A stretch of DNA of 49,103 nt from Phycisphaerales bacterium (GCA_013360695.1 JABWBC010000009.1:1-49103), one strand, 5' to 3'. Counted from the first letter of the stretch, positions 29,918-39,067 are shown. The notes: generated by a model not told the origin, from the sequence alone. Made by a program: numbers and translations.

Positions 29918-31738
29918 CTAAGCACTTTGCTCTTTGAGCGTTCCGAGTTTGGAACCCAGACCGCGATTTATCGCGAAATCGACGTGGTAACGCGGCAGCA
30001 CTGCCGCGGTGAGCGATTCCTCATCCCACAGTCGTTTCAATTCCTCGAGGGTCCATTGGCCGCTTTGGCGGAGTGCCATCGCACCCATGACCGTCTCTAC
30101 CAGCTGCTGCTCGAACCATTCACGCACAACTTGCTCAATGGCAGGGCGAGCCCCAGGCACCTGAACATACTTCCTGGCCCACCGATCCGTCATATCGGTG
30201 AACACCCGGAAATCTCCATTGATGAGCAGAAGATTCTGATCCGGCAGGAAACGCGCGGCGCGGTCTTCAAGGTCGCCCTTGGTCCGCGTGCCGTCGGCCA
30301 CCGTCACCCATTTGCGATCCGGCTCGACCGGACTGTTCACCTCCTCTGCCGACACGCCGCCGCGGGTGGCAAGGAATAGGGCGTACACATCGCCTGCGCG
30401 ACCACCACGCCCGCCGCCGCCACCGCCACCGCCGCCGGTTTCGGTCTTCTGCGGTGTCCCGCCGGGAGTGAGGGAGTCATCGTCGATGAGGTGCTGGCCG
30501 TTCTGCGCGGGCCGATACCTGCTGAAATGGAACAACTCTCGCAATCGCTTCAAGCGATCCCGGATCGCGGCACGGTGATCTGAAGGGCTGGACTTCGCGC
30601 TGATTTCCTCCATGAGATCGGAAATTGGTTGCGGAAGATTGTCACGGAACTCAGCGGCCCAATCCGACCATGGCAGCGGTTCGCCATCACACAACAAGTT
30701 CGTCCGCGCGATGTTGGCGGTAACAGACGCTCCCGCATTGGTGTTCGGCTCCAGATACATCACGACTCGGTTACAGCCGAAGATGACGCCGAAACCTTGA
30801 AGGCGAGCGACACCGGCACGCGCGCCGACCAACTCGTACAACTCGTCTTGGTAGAGCGCGGCGATATGCCCACCCCCCGCGTAGTGGCCTGAGTCGTCGT
30901 CCACTGTTTCTTTCAGAATCCACCAATGCGCCTTGGCCGTGGTCAGATCGACGGTGCCCTTGGCCTGAGAGTTCTCATCAAGCCAGGGCTTTTGCCCCGT
31001 CACTTCTCGCAGAAAACTGTGTCGGTCCGACTGGCCCTTCTCCCACCCCTCGCGTGACTTGGCCAGCACTCCAACAGGAAACCGAAAGTACCGAGTATTC
31101 AAGTACCGCAGAATCCAGCGTGAGGGCATCGGGGTGCCTGCCGGGGCGGTCATCGTATTCTCCTTCTCTTCCTTTCCAAGAAGGATCACCATCGTCCCGT
31201 TGTCTTTGATCGGATCAGGCTTGAGCGTGTCGTCTATGTACCCCCAGTACTCCTCGCGCCCATCGGGGTGTTTCATGCGCTTCAGGCCGTACTCATTGTT
31301 CTCCGGGTCGCGCCAAAGGTGGATGATGTACCCGACACCATCCTTCCAACTCAAATACACAAGCCCTTCGGGATTACGAGGAAGCGCAGAGATTTTCGCA
31401 CCCACGCCAAAGTTCCCGTGGCGGCTCTGCTCGTGCATCGACGACGACAACTTATTGATGTACTCAACCATCTCCTCGCCGGTCATTCCCACGCCGTTGT
31501 CGATCACGGCGAGTTTGGTCTGACCCGTCAGCGTCTGGTGATTCCAAGCGACATCCCACCGAAGTTCGCCTTTCTTTCCTGGCGACTTGCGGATGCTCTC
31601 GATCGCGTTTTGTGTGAGTTCCCGCACGAACTGGAGAGGAGCACAGTCCTCTCCCAACTTGTCCACCATGAAGGTCATGTTGGCGACCGACATGGGGAGC
31701 GTGCGATTGGACGACGGCGCGCTGCGGCCCTGTGCCAT
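29918..31738 (-). CDS. Stand-alone GHKL (Hsp90/MORC-like) ATPase
   Basis: A 606-residue soluble protein. The ATG at 31738 has AAGGAG 7 bases upstream and is chosen over a longer frame. Near the N-terminus are the three Bergerat-fold motifs: N-box ELTQNAIE (40-47), G1 VIDNGVGM (78-85) and G2 HGNFGVGAK (107-115). There is no histidine-kinase dimerisation helix and no receiver domain. A run of nine Gly with RGGRAG lies near residue 435, dividing it from a 170-residue C-terminal domain of unknown fold. It could be a MORC/Hsp90-type conformational ATPase. A hand count of 31021-31260 gives about 58% GC, below the neighbours, so recent acquisition is possible. Function unknown. Confidence 0.75.
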   Translation of the reverse strand: MAQGRSAPSSNRTLPMSVANMTFMVDKLGEDCAPLQFVRELTQNAIESIRKSPGKKGELRWDVAWNHQTLTGQTKLAVIDNGVGMTGEEMVEYINKLSSSMHEQSRHGNFGVGAKISALPRNPEGLVYLSWKDGVGYIIHLWRDPENNEYGLKRMKHPDGREEYWGYIDDTLKPDPIKDNGTMVILLGKEEKENTMTAPAGTPMPSRWILRYLNTRYFRFPVGVLAKSREGWEKGQSDRHSFLREVTGQKPWLDENSQAKGTVDLTTAKAHWWILKETVDDDSGHYAGGGHIAALYQDELYELVGARAGVARLQGFGVIFGCNRVVMYLEPNTNAGASVTANIARTNLLCDGEPLPWSDWAAEFRDNLPQPISDLMEEISAKSSPSDHRAAIRDRLKRLRELFHFSRYRPAQNGQHLIDDDSLTPGGTPQKTETGGGGGGGGGRGGRAGDVYALFLATRGGVSAEEVNSPVEPDRKWVTVADGTRTKGDLEDRAARFLPDQNLLLINGDFRVFTDMTDRWARKYVQVPGARPAIEQVVREWFEQQLVETVMGAMALRQSGQWTLEELKRLWDEESLTAAVLPRYHVDFAINRGLGSKLGTLKEQSA

Positions 31739-31874
31739 GATATTTCTCCTTACCGAGCAGGGCAGGTTTGCGGCCCCGACAACGGCATGGCGTCGCCAGT
31801 CCGAACTACCAGCGGGGGTAACCCCAACTGCTGGGCTCACTGCGGCTGATCAAGACGGACGGGTCGACGTCCAT

Positions 31875-31903
31875 AGGGTATCTGCGAGACCGCAGGCAGG
31901 CAA
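31875..31903 (-). promoter_or_regulatory. Possible promoter of the GHKL ATPase gene
   Basis: On the minus strand TTGCCT and TACCCT are 17 bases apart, about 137 bases before the ATPase start. The match is moderate and the gene could also be read from the lipoprotein promoter. Confidence 0.3.
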
Positions 31904-31923
31904 CCGGCATGGAACACGCGCCC

Positions 31924-32805
31924 TTACTTCCCTCCCTCCGTCTTCACGTCCGTCTTCGCCGCGCCCGGCGTTTGCGTTCCCCCCTGCGGCCCCCCTGTTG
32001 GTCCATACCCCGCCGCGACGCGCACCCACGTCTTCTCGATCTCGCCCACCATCTTCGAGAACGCCGCCTTCTCCGCCCGCAATCTCGAATCATCGATCGC
32101 GTCGCTGGTGGTCCACAGGTTTGCGAGCTGGCTCGCCTTTTCCGTCGACTCCGCCAGGCCGTAGATGTACCCCGTGCGCACGTCCACCAGCGCCGCCGAC
32201 GCCGTCGTCGTCACCTGCGCCTCTTCCGCGGGGAACACGCCCAGCGTGATCGTGCCCAGGATCGGGATCAGCGTCTTGCTCCCGAAGCGCGTGTCGATCG
32301 TGTAGACGAGCACCACGTCGGCCTGCAGGTCCGCGGCCGCCAGCCGCAGGCTCTTCTCGTCGTTCACCCGCTCGGGCACGACCAGCCGGTTCATAGGCGC
32401 CAGCCCGCGCACCATGGGCAGCTTGCCGAGCCGCTCCATGTCGACATCGCTCTCGAGTTCGCGGAGCGTGACGACGCTGAACTTTCCTTCACCGCGCGAG
32501 CCGTGGTAGCTGTGCGAGCGGTAGTTGTTGTCCTGCACGCGCACCGTCGCGATGACCGCGGGGAAATTGGCCGCGGGCTTGCGCGCCAGTCGCTCCGCGA
32601 TCTCCTTGTCGGTGAGCGATGCCTGCTGATCCTGCGTGATGCCCAGGGCACGGAAGTCGGCCGGCCCGCCGGGCACGCTGTAACTGGAACAGCCCCCGAG
32701 CGTGGCCGCGCCCATTACGAGCACCATCGCGACGCCCACACCCACCACGCCGAACACGTTGAACACGCGCAACACGTTGCGCACCGAGGCGAACATTCCA
32801 CGCAT
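31924..32805 (-). CDS. Secreted lipoprotein of unknown function
   Basis: A 293-residue predicted lipoprotein. The signal segment FGVVGVGVAMVLVMGAATLG ends in the lipobox LGGC, with CSSYSVPGG at the mature start. GGAG lies shortly before the ATG. The body has an alternating beta pattern (VIATVRVQDNNY, DVVLVYTIDTRFG, VTTTASAALVDVRTGYIYG), reminiscent of the same strand order as CsgG-type envelope proteins, but the signature helix is missing, so no family is assigned. The C-terminus is Gly/Pro-rich. Confidence 0.7.
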   Translation of the reverse strand: MRGMFASVRNVLRVFNVFGVVGVGVAMVLVMGAATLGGCSSYSVPGGPADFRALGITQDQQASLTDKEIAERLARKPAANFPAVIATVRVQDNNYRSHSYHGSRGEGKFSVVTLRELESDVDMERLGKLPMVRGLAPMNRLVVPERVNDEKSLRLAAADLQADVVLVYTIDTRFGSKTLIPILGTITLGVFPAEEAQVTTTASAALVDVRTGYIYGLAESTEKASQLANLWTTSDAIDDSRLRAEKAAFSKMVGEIEKTWVRVAAGYGPTGGPQGGTQTPGAAKTDVKTEGGK

Positions 32806-32968
32806 GGAGCACCTCCTTGTCCGCGCAGTGTATCAGAACAGTCCGGGAGTCTCCGCAAATTCACCGCGTGCAGAACGTGTGGACAAGCACGACGATTGTT
32901 CACAACCCGCATGAAGTCGAGCGGATCGCGGCGCACTCCCCGGTGATTCACCCGGCCGGGAGCTTCGA

Positions 32969-33997
32969 TCACTTGAAAAATAGCGCCATCGCGATATTCG
33001 CCGCATTGAACAGCACATGAACCGTGATCGGCACGAGCAAGCTTCTGGTCCGCTCATACGCCACGCCGATCGCGCATCCAAGGAAGCCCAGCGTGATCAT
33101 CGCGTGCCACGGTACCCGTCCCCAATGCGCCAGCGCAAACAACGTCGAAACGACCAGGATCGACAGCCAGGCGCGCTTCGTCGCCCGCACCAGCGCGCCC
33201 TGCAAACACACGCGGTACACAAACTCCTCGACGATCGGCGCGCCCACCACAGCCCCCGCCGCCATCACCCACACCCAGGGATTGCTCGGGTTGTCCACGA
33301 TCTCCTGGAGCGTCTTGTGCGCGATCGGCTCTGGGTACCAGCGCTCCACCGCCCACGCCAGCCACACCGAGAGCTGCGACACCGACATCACGATCGGCAT
33401 AATGATCGCAAACGCCAGCACGCCCCACAGCCCATCCTTCCATCGCGGCGTGATCCCCTCCGCGCCCGGCGACGCGCGCCGGAACAGGCCAAGCAGCACG
33501 CCCGCCGCCGTGATCCCCATGCCGTAAGAGACGATCGCGTACAGCCCCTGCACGCGCGGCCCGGGCGTGTCGGTCTCGCTCAGCTTCACGCCCAACCCCA
33601 CCAGCGCGATCGTGCCGCCGATTTGCGCGATGAGGAACGTCGCGATCGCGCCGAAGACCCACACCAGCGCGCCAAGCTCGCCCGTCTTGCGAAGGCCGTT
33701 TCTCCGGAATGACCCCGGGCGGATCACGTCGCGCCACCACAAGACGCCGAGGAGCGCCGCCGCCAGCCCGAGCACCGCCCACTGAACCGGCGTGATGCCC
33801 TCGAAGGACGGGATCTTGTGCGACGCCGCCGGCACCGCGTCCGCCGACCGCCCGTCGGTGAGCGACGGCGCGGCGGTCTGGGCGCTCTCCGCAGCGATTG
33901 TCAGCGGCGCGCAACCCGTTTCGGCCTTTGTGAGCCCACCCGCGCCCAGCGCGATCGCCAGCGCAACAATCCACGCCGTGAACCCCAAGGTGCCCAT
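32969..33997 (-). CDS. CPBP family intramembrane glutamic endopeptidase
   Basis: A 342-residue membrane protein with about eight hydrophobic segments. The catalytic motifs of the CPBP/Abi family are clear: EEFVYRVCLQG (EExxxR), FALAHWGRVPWHAM and HVLFNAANI. The first Met of the family-like part is MGTLGFTAWIVALAIALGA, an N-terminal signal-like helix, at 33997. The longer open frame up to 34243 runs into trpC and lacks similarity. This start overlaps the divergent trpC start by 8 bases. Family members process prenylated or other membrane proteins; the substrate is unknown. Confidence 0.8.
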   Translation of the reverse strand: MGTLGFTAWIVALAIALGAGGLTKAETGCAPLTIAAESAQTAAPSLTDGRSADAVPAASHKIPSFEGITPVQWAVLGLAAALLGVLWWRDVIRPGSFRRNGLRKTGELGALVWVFGAIATFLIAQIGGTIALVGLGVKLSETDTPGPRVQGLYAIVSYGMGITAAGVLLGLFRRASPGAEGITPRWKDGLWGVLAFAIIMPIVMSVSQLSVWLAWAVERWYPEPIAHKTLQEIVDNPSNPWVWVMAAGAVVGAPIVEEFVYRVCLQGALVRATKRAWLSILVVSTLFALAHWGRVPWHAMITLGFLGCAIGVAYERTRSLLVPITVHVLFNAANIAMALFFK

Positions 33998-34826
33998 CCT
34001 GGCCGAGATCGTCGAGCAGAAGCGCCGCGAGGTCGAGGCCGCCAAGGCCCGCACGCCCTTCGCGGAGCTTGAGGCGATGGTGGCGCAGGAGGAGGAACCC
34101 CGCAACTTCTTTGCGGCCGTCACCCGCCATCCCTCGCTGGACCACACGTCGGTGATCGCGGAGATCAAGCGCAAGAGCCCCTCGGCGGGTTTGATCCGCG
34201 CGGAGTACGAGGGCGATGCATTCGCGCCGGAGGACATCGCCAAACGGTATCACAAGGCCGGCGCCGCCGCGATTTCCTGCCTCACCGACGAGCACTTCTT
34301 CGGCGGGCGGCTGTCATTCATCCAGCGCGTGAAGGATGCCGTCCCCCTCCCGGTGCTGCGCAAGGACTTCATCATCGACCCGTGGCAGCTGTGGGAATCG
34401 CGTGCGGCGGGCGCGGACGCGGTGCTCCTGATCGCCGAATGCCTGACCGAGGGCGAACTGGTCGACATGCTGATCCTGGCCCAGCAGCTCCGCCTGACGG
34501 TGCTCATCGAAGCCCACGAGATGGAGAACCTTTTAAAGGTCCGCCCACACGTCGGGTTCCCGCACCCTTCCTATTCCCTGCTCGGCATCAACAACCGCGA
34601 CCTCTCGTCCATGAAGGTCGACCTCGCCCACACCATGCGTCTGGTCGAGCTGGTCGACGATCGCTCCGTGCTCGTCAGCGAGTCCGGCATCAAGACCCGC
34701 GCCGACCTCGAGCGCCTCCGCTCCGTCGGCGTGCGCATCGTGCTCGTCGGCGAGCACCTCATGCGGCAGACCGACCCCGGCGCCGCGCTCCACGAACTGA
34801 TCCACGGCACACGCCGCCCGACATAA
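33990..34826 (+). CDS. trpC: Indole-3-glycerol phosphate synthase
   Basis: A 278-residue TIM-barrel enzyme of tryptophan biosynthesis. The GTG at 33990 gives VPILAEIVEQKRREVEAAKA, matching the usual start; an ATG at 33792 would add 66 residues without similarity, and a GTG at 33978 is the other choice. Motifs: VIAEIKRKSPSAGLIR with the catalytic Lys, CLTDEHFFGG, PVLRKDFIIDPWQ, LLGINNRDLSSMKVD, VSESGIKTRADLERL. No ribosome site is evident. It is convergent with none and is followed by a secreted thioredoxin-fold gene on the same strand 22 bases on. Confidence 0.92.
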   Translation: MPILAEIVEQKRREVEAAKARTPFAELEAMVAQEEEPRNFFAAVTRHPSLDHTSVIAEIKRKSPSAGLIRAEYEGDAFAPEDIAKRYHKAGAAAISCLTDEHFFGGRLSFIQRVKDAVPLPVLRKDFIIDPWQLWESRAAGADAVLLIAECLTEGELVDMLILAQQLRLTVLIEAHEMENLLKVRPHVGFPHPSYSLLGINNRDLSSMKVDLAHTMRLVELVDDRSVLVSESGIKTRADLERLRSVGVRIVLVGEHLMRQTDPGAALHELIHGTRRPT

Positions 34827-34847
34827 CCCATCCCGCGAGGACTCGCG

Positions 34848-36326
34848 ATGATCCCCCATCCCATCCGCACCCGCCAAGTCGCGCTCGCCATCCCGGCGAT
34901 GCTCTGCCTCGCCCTCCTGTCCGCGGGCGCGTTGGCCCAAGATCGGCCGGCCGAGCCACCAACGGATCAGCCTGCGCAGCCACCAACATCGCCACCCGAT
35001 GCGCCCGCGGAATCACAGCCCGCATCTCAACCCGCCGCGGCCGCACCTTCTGGCAACGTCGACCCCGCCGCCAAAGAGATCCTCCAGGCGATGTCTGACG
35101 CCATCGCCAAGGCGACCTCGATCCGCGCCAACATCAAGACCACCGTCACCGGTTCACTGGCCGGCGTCACGCCCTCCACCGACGCCGCCGTCCGCTTGCG
35201 CAGGGTCGACGGCGCATGGCATGTCCGCGTCACCGGCTCGGGTGTCCGCAACGGCCAGGACACCAACTTCGACGTCGCCTGGGGCGGCGGCTCGATCACC
35301 TGGCTCGATCACCAGGAAAAGAAGCTCGTCGGCCGCCCACAGAACGAAGCTCGCGGCGGTTCCTACGCCCTCGCCTCTCAGGCCATGCCGACCCAGATCG
35401 TCGAAGCCATCCCCTTCAACAAGGAACTCGCCGGCGAGGAAATCACCCTCGCCGCCACCGAAGAAGTCGACGGCCAGACCTGCGACCTCCTGCACGTCCG
35501 CTACCCCAAGCGCAAGACGCTCCTCAAACTCTGGATCGCCCAGTCCGACCACATGCTCCGCAGGCTGGAACGCTCCACCGAAACGACCAAGATCACGAGC
35601 GCCACCGTCCAGGAATTCAGCAACGTCGCGCTCAACCAAGAGATCAGCGATCTCGAGCTCACCATCGCCCCGCCCGACGGCTACACCAGCGACGTCACGA
35701 TGCCGCGGCACTATGAAAAGGGCCGACCCGTCGCCGCCGACGCGACGAGCACGAGCACGCCCGCCCGGGCCGAGGGCGACAATCCGTCCTCCACGCCCGC
35801 CAGCGTCATCACGCCGCCCGGCGCCGACGGTTCCTCCGCGCCCCATGGCGTCGCTCCTGTCCCAACACCCGGCGCCGGGGGCGCCACGCTTCCCAGCGCC
35901 ACGCTCACGCTGTCCGACGGCACGACCCTCAGCACCGATTCTCTCCGCGGCAAGCCGGCCGTGATCATGTTCTGGGGAACCTGGAGCCTCCCGGCACGCG
36001 ACGCGATCGAGCCGTTGTCCAAGTTCGCCGCCGCCCTCAAAGAACCCGGCGTACCCGTGATCGCCTGCGCCGTGCGCGAGCGCACCAAGGATGCCGCCGC
36101 GGACTTCCTCAAGAACTTCCACCCGCGCCATCGCACCGGCGACGAAAAGATCGACACGAGCTCGCTGAAGATCGTCGGCGGCGCTGACGCTCTGGCGCGC
36201 GAGCTGGCCATCGCACGCTATCCGACCTTTGTCGCCATCGACGCCGAGGGGAAGATTGTCAGGAAGCTCGAAGGCTTTGACCCAATCAAGACGATCGACG
36301 AACTGCGCTCCGTCGTTGCGCCCTGA
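34848..36326 (+). CDS. Secreted protein with redox-inactive thioredoxin-like domain
   Basis: A 492-residue exported protein. After a signal peptide (IPAMLCLALLSAGALA) comes a Pro/Gln-rich stretch, then a lipid-carrier-like beta domain (residues about 65-290, resembling DUF2092/LolA-fold predicted periplasmic proteins), a Ser/Pro/Thr linker, and a C-terminal TlpA/AhpC-type thioredoxin fold. The expected CxxC is missing: the site reads FWGTWSLPARDA near residues 374-385, where both Cys positions are Thr/Ser/Ala-type. So disulfide exchange is not likely. It may bind a partner or lipid instead. It starts 22 bases after trpC. Confidence 0.75.
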   Translation: MIPHPIRTRQVALAIPAMLCLALLSAGALAQDRPAEPPTDQPAQPPTSPPDAPAESQPASQPAAAAPSGNVDPAAKEILQAMSDAIAKATSIRANIKTTVTGSLAGVTPSTDAAVRLRRVDGAWHVRVTGSGVRNGQDTNFDVAWGGGSITWLDHQEKKLVGRPQNEARGGSYALASQAMPTQIVEAIPFNKELAGEEITLAATEEVDGQTCDLLHVRYPKRKTLLKLWIAQSDHMLRRLERSTETTKITSATVQEFSNVALNQEISDLELTIAPPDGYTSDVTMPRHYEKGRPVAADATSTSTPARAEGDNPSSTPASVITPPGADGSSAPHGVAPVPTPGAGGATLPSATLTLSDGTTLSTDSLRGKPAVIMFWGTWSLPARDAIEPLSKFAAALKEPGVPVIACAVRERTKDAAADFLKNFHPRHRTGDEKIDTSSLKIVGGADALARELAIARYPTFVAIDAEGKIVRKLEGFDPIKTIDELRSVVAP

Positions 36327-36350
36327 CGCCTGTTGAAATGCTTCGACGAT

Positions 36351-38552
36351 CTAACGCGTTCCCGCGTCCGCATGTGATTGCGACTCGTTCATTCTCTTGA
36401 CTTCCTTGAGGATGAAGTCCATGTCCGTGAAGGGATCGCCGCCGGTGCGCTTCCAGTGAACCCGCCCGCGGGTGTCGATCAGGATCGTCGAGTGGAGCTC
36501 CATGTCCTCGAAGTCGTCGTACGACGTGAATCGGCGGGCGTTGATGTGGTCGGTATCGGAGAGCAGTGTCATTGAGAGGCCGCCGAGCTTCAAGGATTCC
36601 TTGTTCTTCTCGGGGGGCGTGCTGCTGACGGCCAGGATCACGGTGTTCTGGCCCGACCAGTCGGAGGCGCGCTTGTCGAGGGCGACGAGCTGCTCGACGC
36701 AGTGGACGCACGACTCGTTGAGATAGAACACCACGATGACGTTCTTGCCCCGGTAGTCTTCGAGGCGCACCGGCTTGCCGTCCGGATCGAGGCAGTCGAA
36801 TTTGGGCGCGGCGAATGGCTCCCAGTCCAGCGGCCCGAGATTGGACTGAAGGTCGACGTTGTAGTCGCGCTCGGAGGCGGGCGTCTCGGCGATGGGCTTG
36901 GCGTCCAGTGCCAACTCGTCCACCTTTGCACGCCACACGAGGCCGGGATCGGCGTTCGCCCACACGGCCGAAAAACGACCCGCAAAGCGCGCGGCCTGCT
37001 CGCGCTCGCCCAGGGCGTTGTGTGATGCGGCCAGGCCCGCCAGCGCAAACGCGTCGTTGGCCTCGACCTTCAGCGCCCGCGTGTACGCATCGACCGCCAT
37101 GCGGTGCTCGCCGCGGGCGGCCAGAACGTCACCAAGCACCCGGTAGACCGGCCACGGATACGGCGGCGGATCGTTGCGGTAGGAGCCACTGTCGCGGTTC
37201 CTTTGTTCGGCCGCGGCGGCCTGAAGGAGGAGTCGCGTGGCCTCAAGCACGTCGCCCTCGGCCGCCTTGAGCAGCCCCTCCGCCGCGTCGGCGGCGATCG
37301 CGAGATCGACGTTCATGCCCTTGTTCTTCTCGCTCTGGTCCTTGACCTGCGCGCGCAGCTCGGCGAGGCGAGCGCGGGCCTCGACGAGATTACCCGTGCC
37401 GGTGTGCGCGAGGGCTTCGGCGAACGCGCGGCCGGCCTTGTCCGCAGGGATATCGCGCCACGGGATCACACCGGACTTCAGAATGTCGTCCCAGCGCTCA
37501 AACTTGATCAGGCAGCGAACCAAGGCCTGGATCCCCTGGTCATAGGCGCCTTGCTCGTCGTCCTTGTTCATCAGCGGGTCGCGCGGTGCGGCGATCAAAG
37601 CCCGCGCCCCCGCCAGCGAAGCCCCCTCCATCCCGAGCTGCTCGTGGATGTAGCTGAGGTAGTTTCGGTTGTGAGCAAAGTTCCAGGTCTCGTACGGCAG
37701 GGCGAGGCGCTCGTTCATGTACCGGAGCTCGACGCGGGTCGCGGCGTCCATCGAGATCGCGGCCTCTTTCCACATACCGAGCTTGGTGTAGTTGTGCCCG
37801 GGCATGTGGTTGGCGTGCCCGACGCTTGGCGCGATCGGGCCGTATCGGCGGCAGCTTTCCAGGGCCTGCTCGGTCGAATTGCCGTCCCAGTTGTGGATGC
37901 GATAGTGATGAGCGCCGGGATGATCGGGCTCCTTCTCGAGGACCTGACGGATCACCAGTTCGGTCGCCCAGGTCATGCCGGCGTTGATGCTGTAGAGGGC
38001 ATAGAGCGCCTTGGCCTCGACATCATCCGGGTGGGCCAGAACGATCTTCTGCACCTCGGAAGCCAGCACGCGCGAGCGGTCCGGAGAACTTCCGTTGAAG
38101 GCCTTGTCCCACGCCTCGATGTACAGGCGTTCGCGCGCGGAAACGGAGTCCTTGCGCCGGACAGCGTCCTTCAGAAACTCCAAACCACGCTTGGACACCG
38201 GATCATCAAGCGTGCCGGGGCTGAACCAATTCAGGCTCGCGGCCGCGAGTCCCCAGTAGGCCATGGCGCAGTCGGGATCGAGCTTCAAACACCAGCGGAA
38301 TGAACGCTCTGCTTCCTCAAACCAGAACGAATGGAGCAGCGTGTTGCCCTGATCAAACCACTCCTGAACCTCCGGCACCTTGGTGGTTACGGCGAAGTGC
38401 GTCTTGCCGATGCCCTGCATTCGCCAGGGGCGCTGGCGCAACCCGGTATCGAAGGCCGATCCGTGCGCTGAATGCCCCGGGCGATCGTCCGCCAGCGTTC
38501 CGGCGGTGAGGAATACGCCAAGAGCCAGCCCGATCAATCCCAAATTCTTCAT
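36351..38552 (-). CDS. Secreted TPR protein with AhpC/TSA redoxin domain
   Basis: A 733-residue exported protein. A signal peptide (KNLGLIGLALGVFLTAGTLA) begins at the ATG at 38552; no good ribosome site was found, but upstream codons look random. Helical TPR-like repeats fill residues about 50-550 (ALYSINAG, AGLAASHNALGEREQAARFA). The C-terminal 170 residues are a peroxiredoxin/TlpA-like domain with NVIVVFYLNESCVHCVEQL, whose CVHC is an intact CxxC. It probably acts as an oxidoreductase in the periplasm with TPR scaffold. It converges on the cysteine-less thioredoxin gene, 24 bases away. Confidence 0.8.
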   Translation of the reverse strand: MKNLGLIGLALGVFLTAGTLADDRPGHSAHGSAFDTGLRQRPWRMQGIGKTHFAVTTKVPEVQEWFDQGNTLLHSFWFEEAERSFRWCLKLDPDCAMAYWGLAAASLNWFSPGTLDDPVSKRGLEFLKDAVRRKDSVSARERLYIEAWDKAFNGSSPDRSRVLASEVQKIVLAHPDDVEAKALYALYSINAGMTWATELVIRQVLEKEPDHPGAHHYRIHNWDGNSTEQALESCRRYGPIAPSVGHANHMPGHNYTKLGMWKEAAISMDAATRVELRYMNERLALPYETWNFAHNRNYLSYIHEQLGMEGASLAGARALIAAPRDPLMNKDDEQGAYDQGIQALVRCLIKFERWDDILKSGVIPWRDIPADKAGRAFAEALAHTGTGNLVEARARLAELRAQVKDQSEKNKGMNVDLAIAADAAEGLLKAAEGDVLEATRLLLQAAAAEQRNRDSGSYRNDPPPYPWPVYRVLGDVLAARGEHRMAVDAYTRALKVEANDAFALAGLAASHNALGEREQAARFAGRFSAVWANADPGLVWRAKVDELALDAKPIAETPASERDYNVDLQSNLGPLDWEPFAAPKFDCLDPDGKPVRLEDYRGKNVIVVFYLNESCVHCVEQLVALDKRASDWSGQNTVILAVSSTPPEKNKESLKLGGLSMTLLSDTDHINARRFTSYDDFEDMELHSTILIDTRGRVHWKRTGGDPFTDMDFILKEVKRMNESQSHADAGTR

Positions 38553-38737
38553 CGCGCGAGTGTACAGGCTCGGAGTTTCTCCCGAGCCCGGCGCGACATG
38601 CTGGTCATACCCCTCGAGCACCGACTTGGTCAACAGCCCGGCGATCGCGGCCCGGAGCCGCCTCTACGCCGGGGTTTCTATTGGATATTCACCTTTTTCT
38701 CACTCAGGCGCGCTGCCCTCGCCCGGAAATCGCGTCT

Positions 38738-38953
38738 ATTGAGTAGGCACACTCCTCATCCGGCCCCGTGCCGCGCCGGACTCGCCGGTGGACACCACGC
38801 GCGTGCCCTGAAAAGGACACCCGCGTGTTCGTTGCGGGCTCGCGGCTGCGTGGGCGTGCCCAGGACTCGTTCTCCTCACGAGAAGGGCGAGGCCGCTCTC
38901 GGGCGCGCGAAAGCGCGCCCGAGGCGCTTCCGATTCCACATTGAATAGGGCAC
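38738..38953. repeat. Candidate small element with near-identical ends
   Basis: ATTGAGTAGGCAC (38738-38750) and ATTGAATAGGGCAC (38940-38953) bracket about 190 bases rich in short inverted repeats. The bracket may be chance; no transposase is present. Could be a miniature element or a structured RNA. Confidence 0.3.
38898..38923. other. 11-bp hairpin with GAAA loop
   Basis: CTCGGGCGCGC and GCGCGCCCGAG flank a GAAA tetraloop, a perfect and very stable stem. No T-run follows on either strand, so it is not a standard intrinsic terminator. Confidence 0.6.
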
Positions 38954-39028
38954 ATGAAATGCGCGTGGCCGAATCATCGCGACCGAACAACGGGCCCCGG
39001 TCCCGGTAGCATTAACCCGACTCACGAC

Positions 39029-39067
39029 TCACGAAGTACTCTCTTCGTGACTTCGTGACTTCTTCTC
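39029..39067. repeat. GACTTCGTGAC-type repeat and hairpin downstream of S8 protease
   Basis: TCACGAAG (39029-39036) and CTTCGTGA (39043-39050) form an 8-bp stem with a 6-base loop; the following CTTCGTGACTTCTTCTC matches the repeat at 12998-13016. It overlaps the last two bases of the protease gene. Confidence 0.6.

Larger units (their letters stand above)
38553..39065. other. Intergenic stretch with a hairpin element and simple repeats
   Basis: 513 bases without a supported gene. It holds a candidate element flanked by ATTGAGTAGGCAC and ATTGAATAGGGCAC, an 11-bp hairpin, and a second copy of the CTTCGTGACTTCTTCTC repeat. Minus-strand frames of about 84 codons overlap the hairpin and have no ribosome site. 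Confidence 0.6.

Noticed and set aside
33792-33989. 66-codon upstream extension of trpC
   Set aside because: Lies antisense to the CPBP protease and has no similarity to TrpC.
38704-38990. Two minus-strand frames of about 84 codons
   Set aside because: They cross a perfect hairpin and simple repeats, lack ribosome sites and look like translated non-coding repeat.
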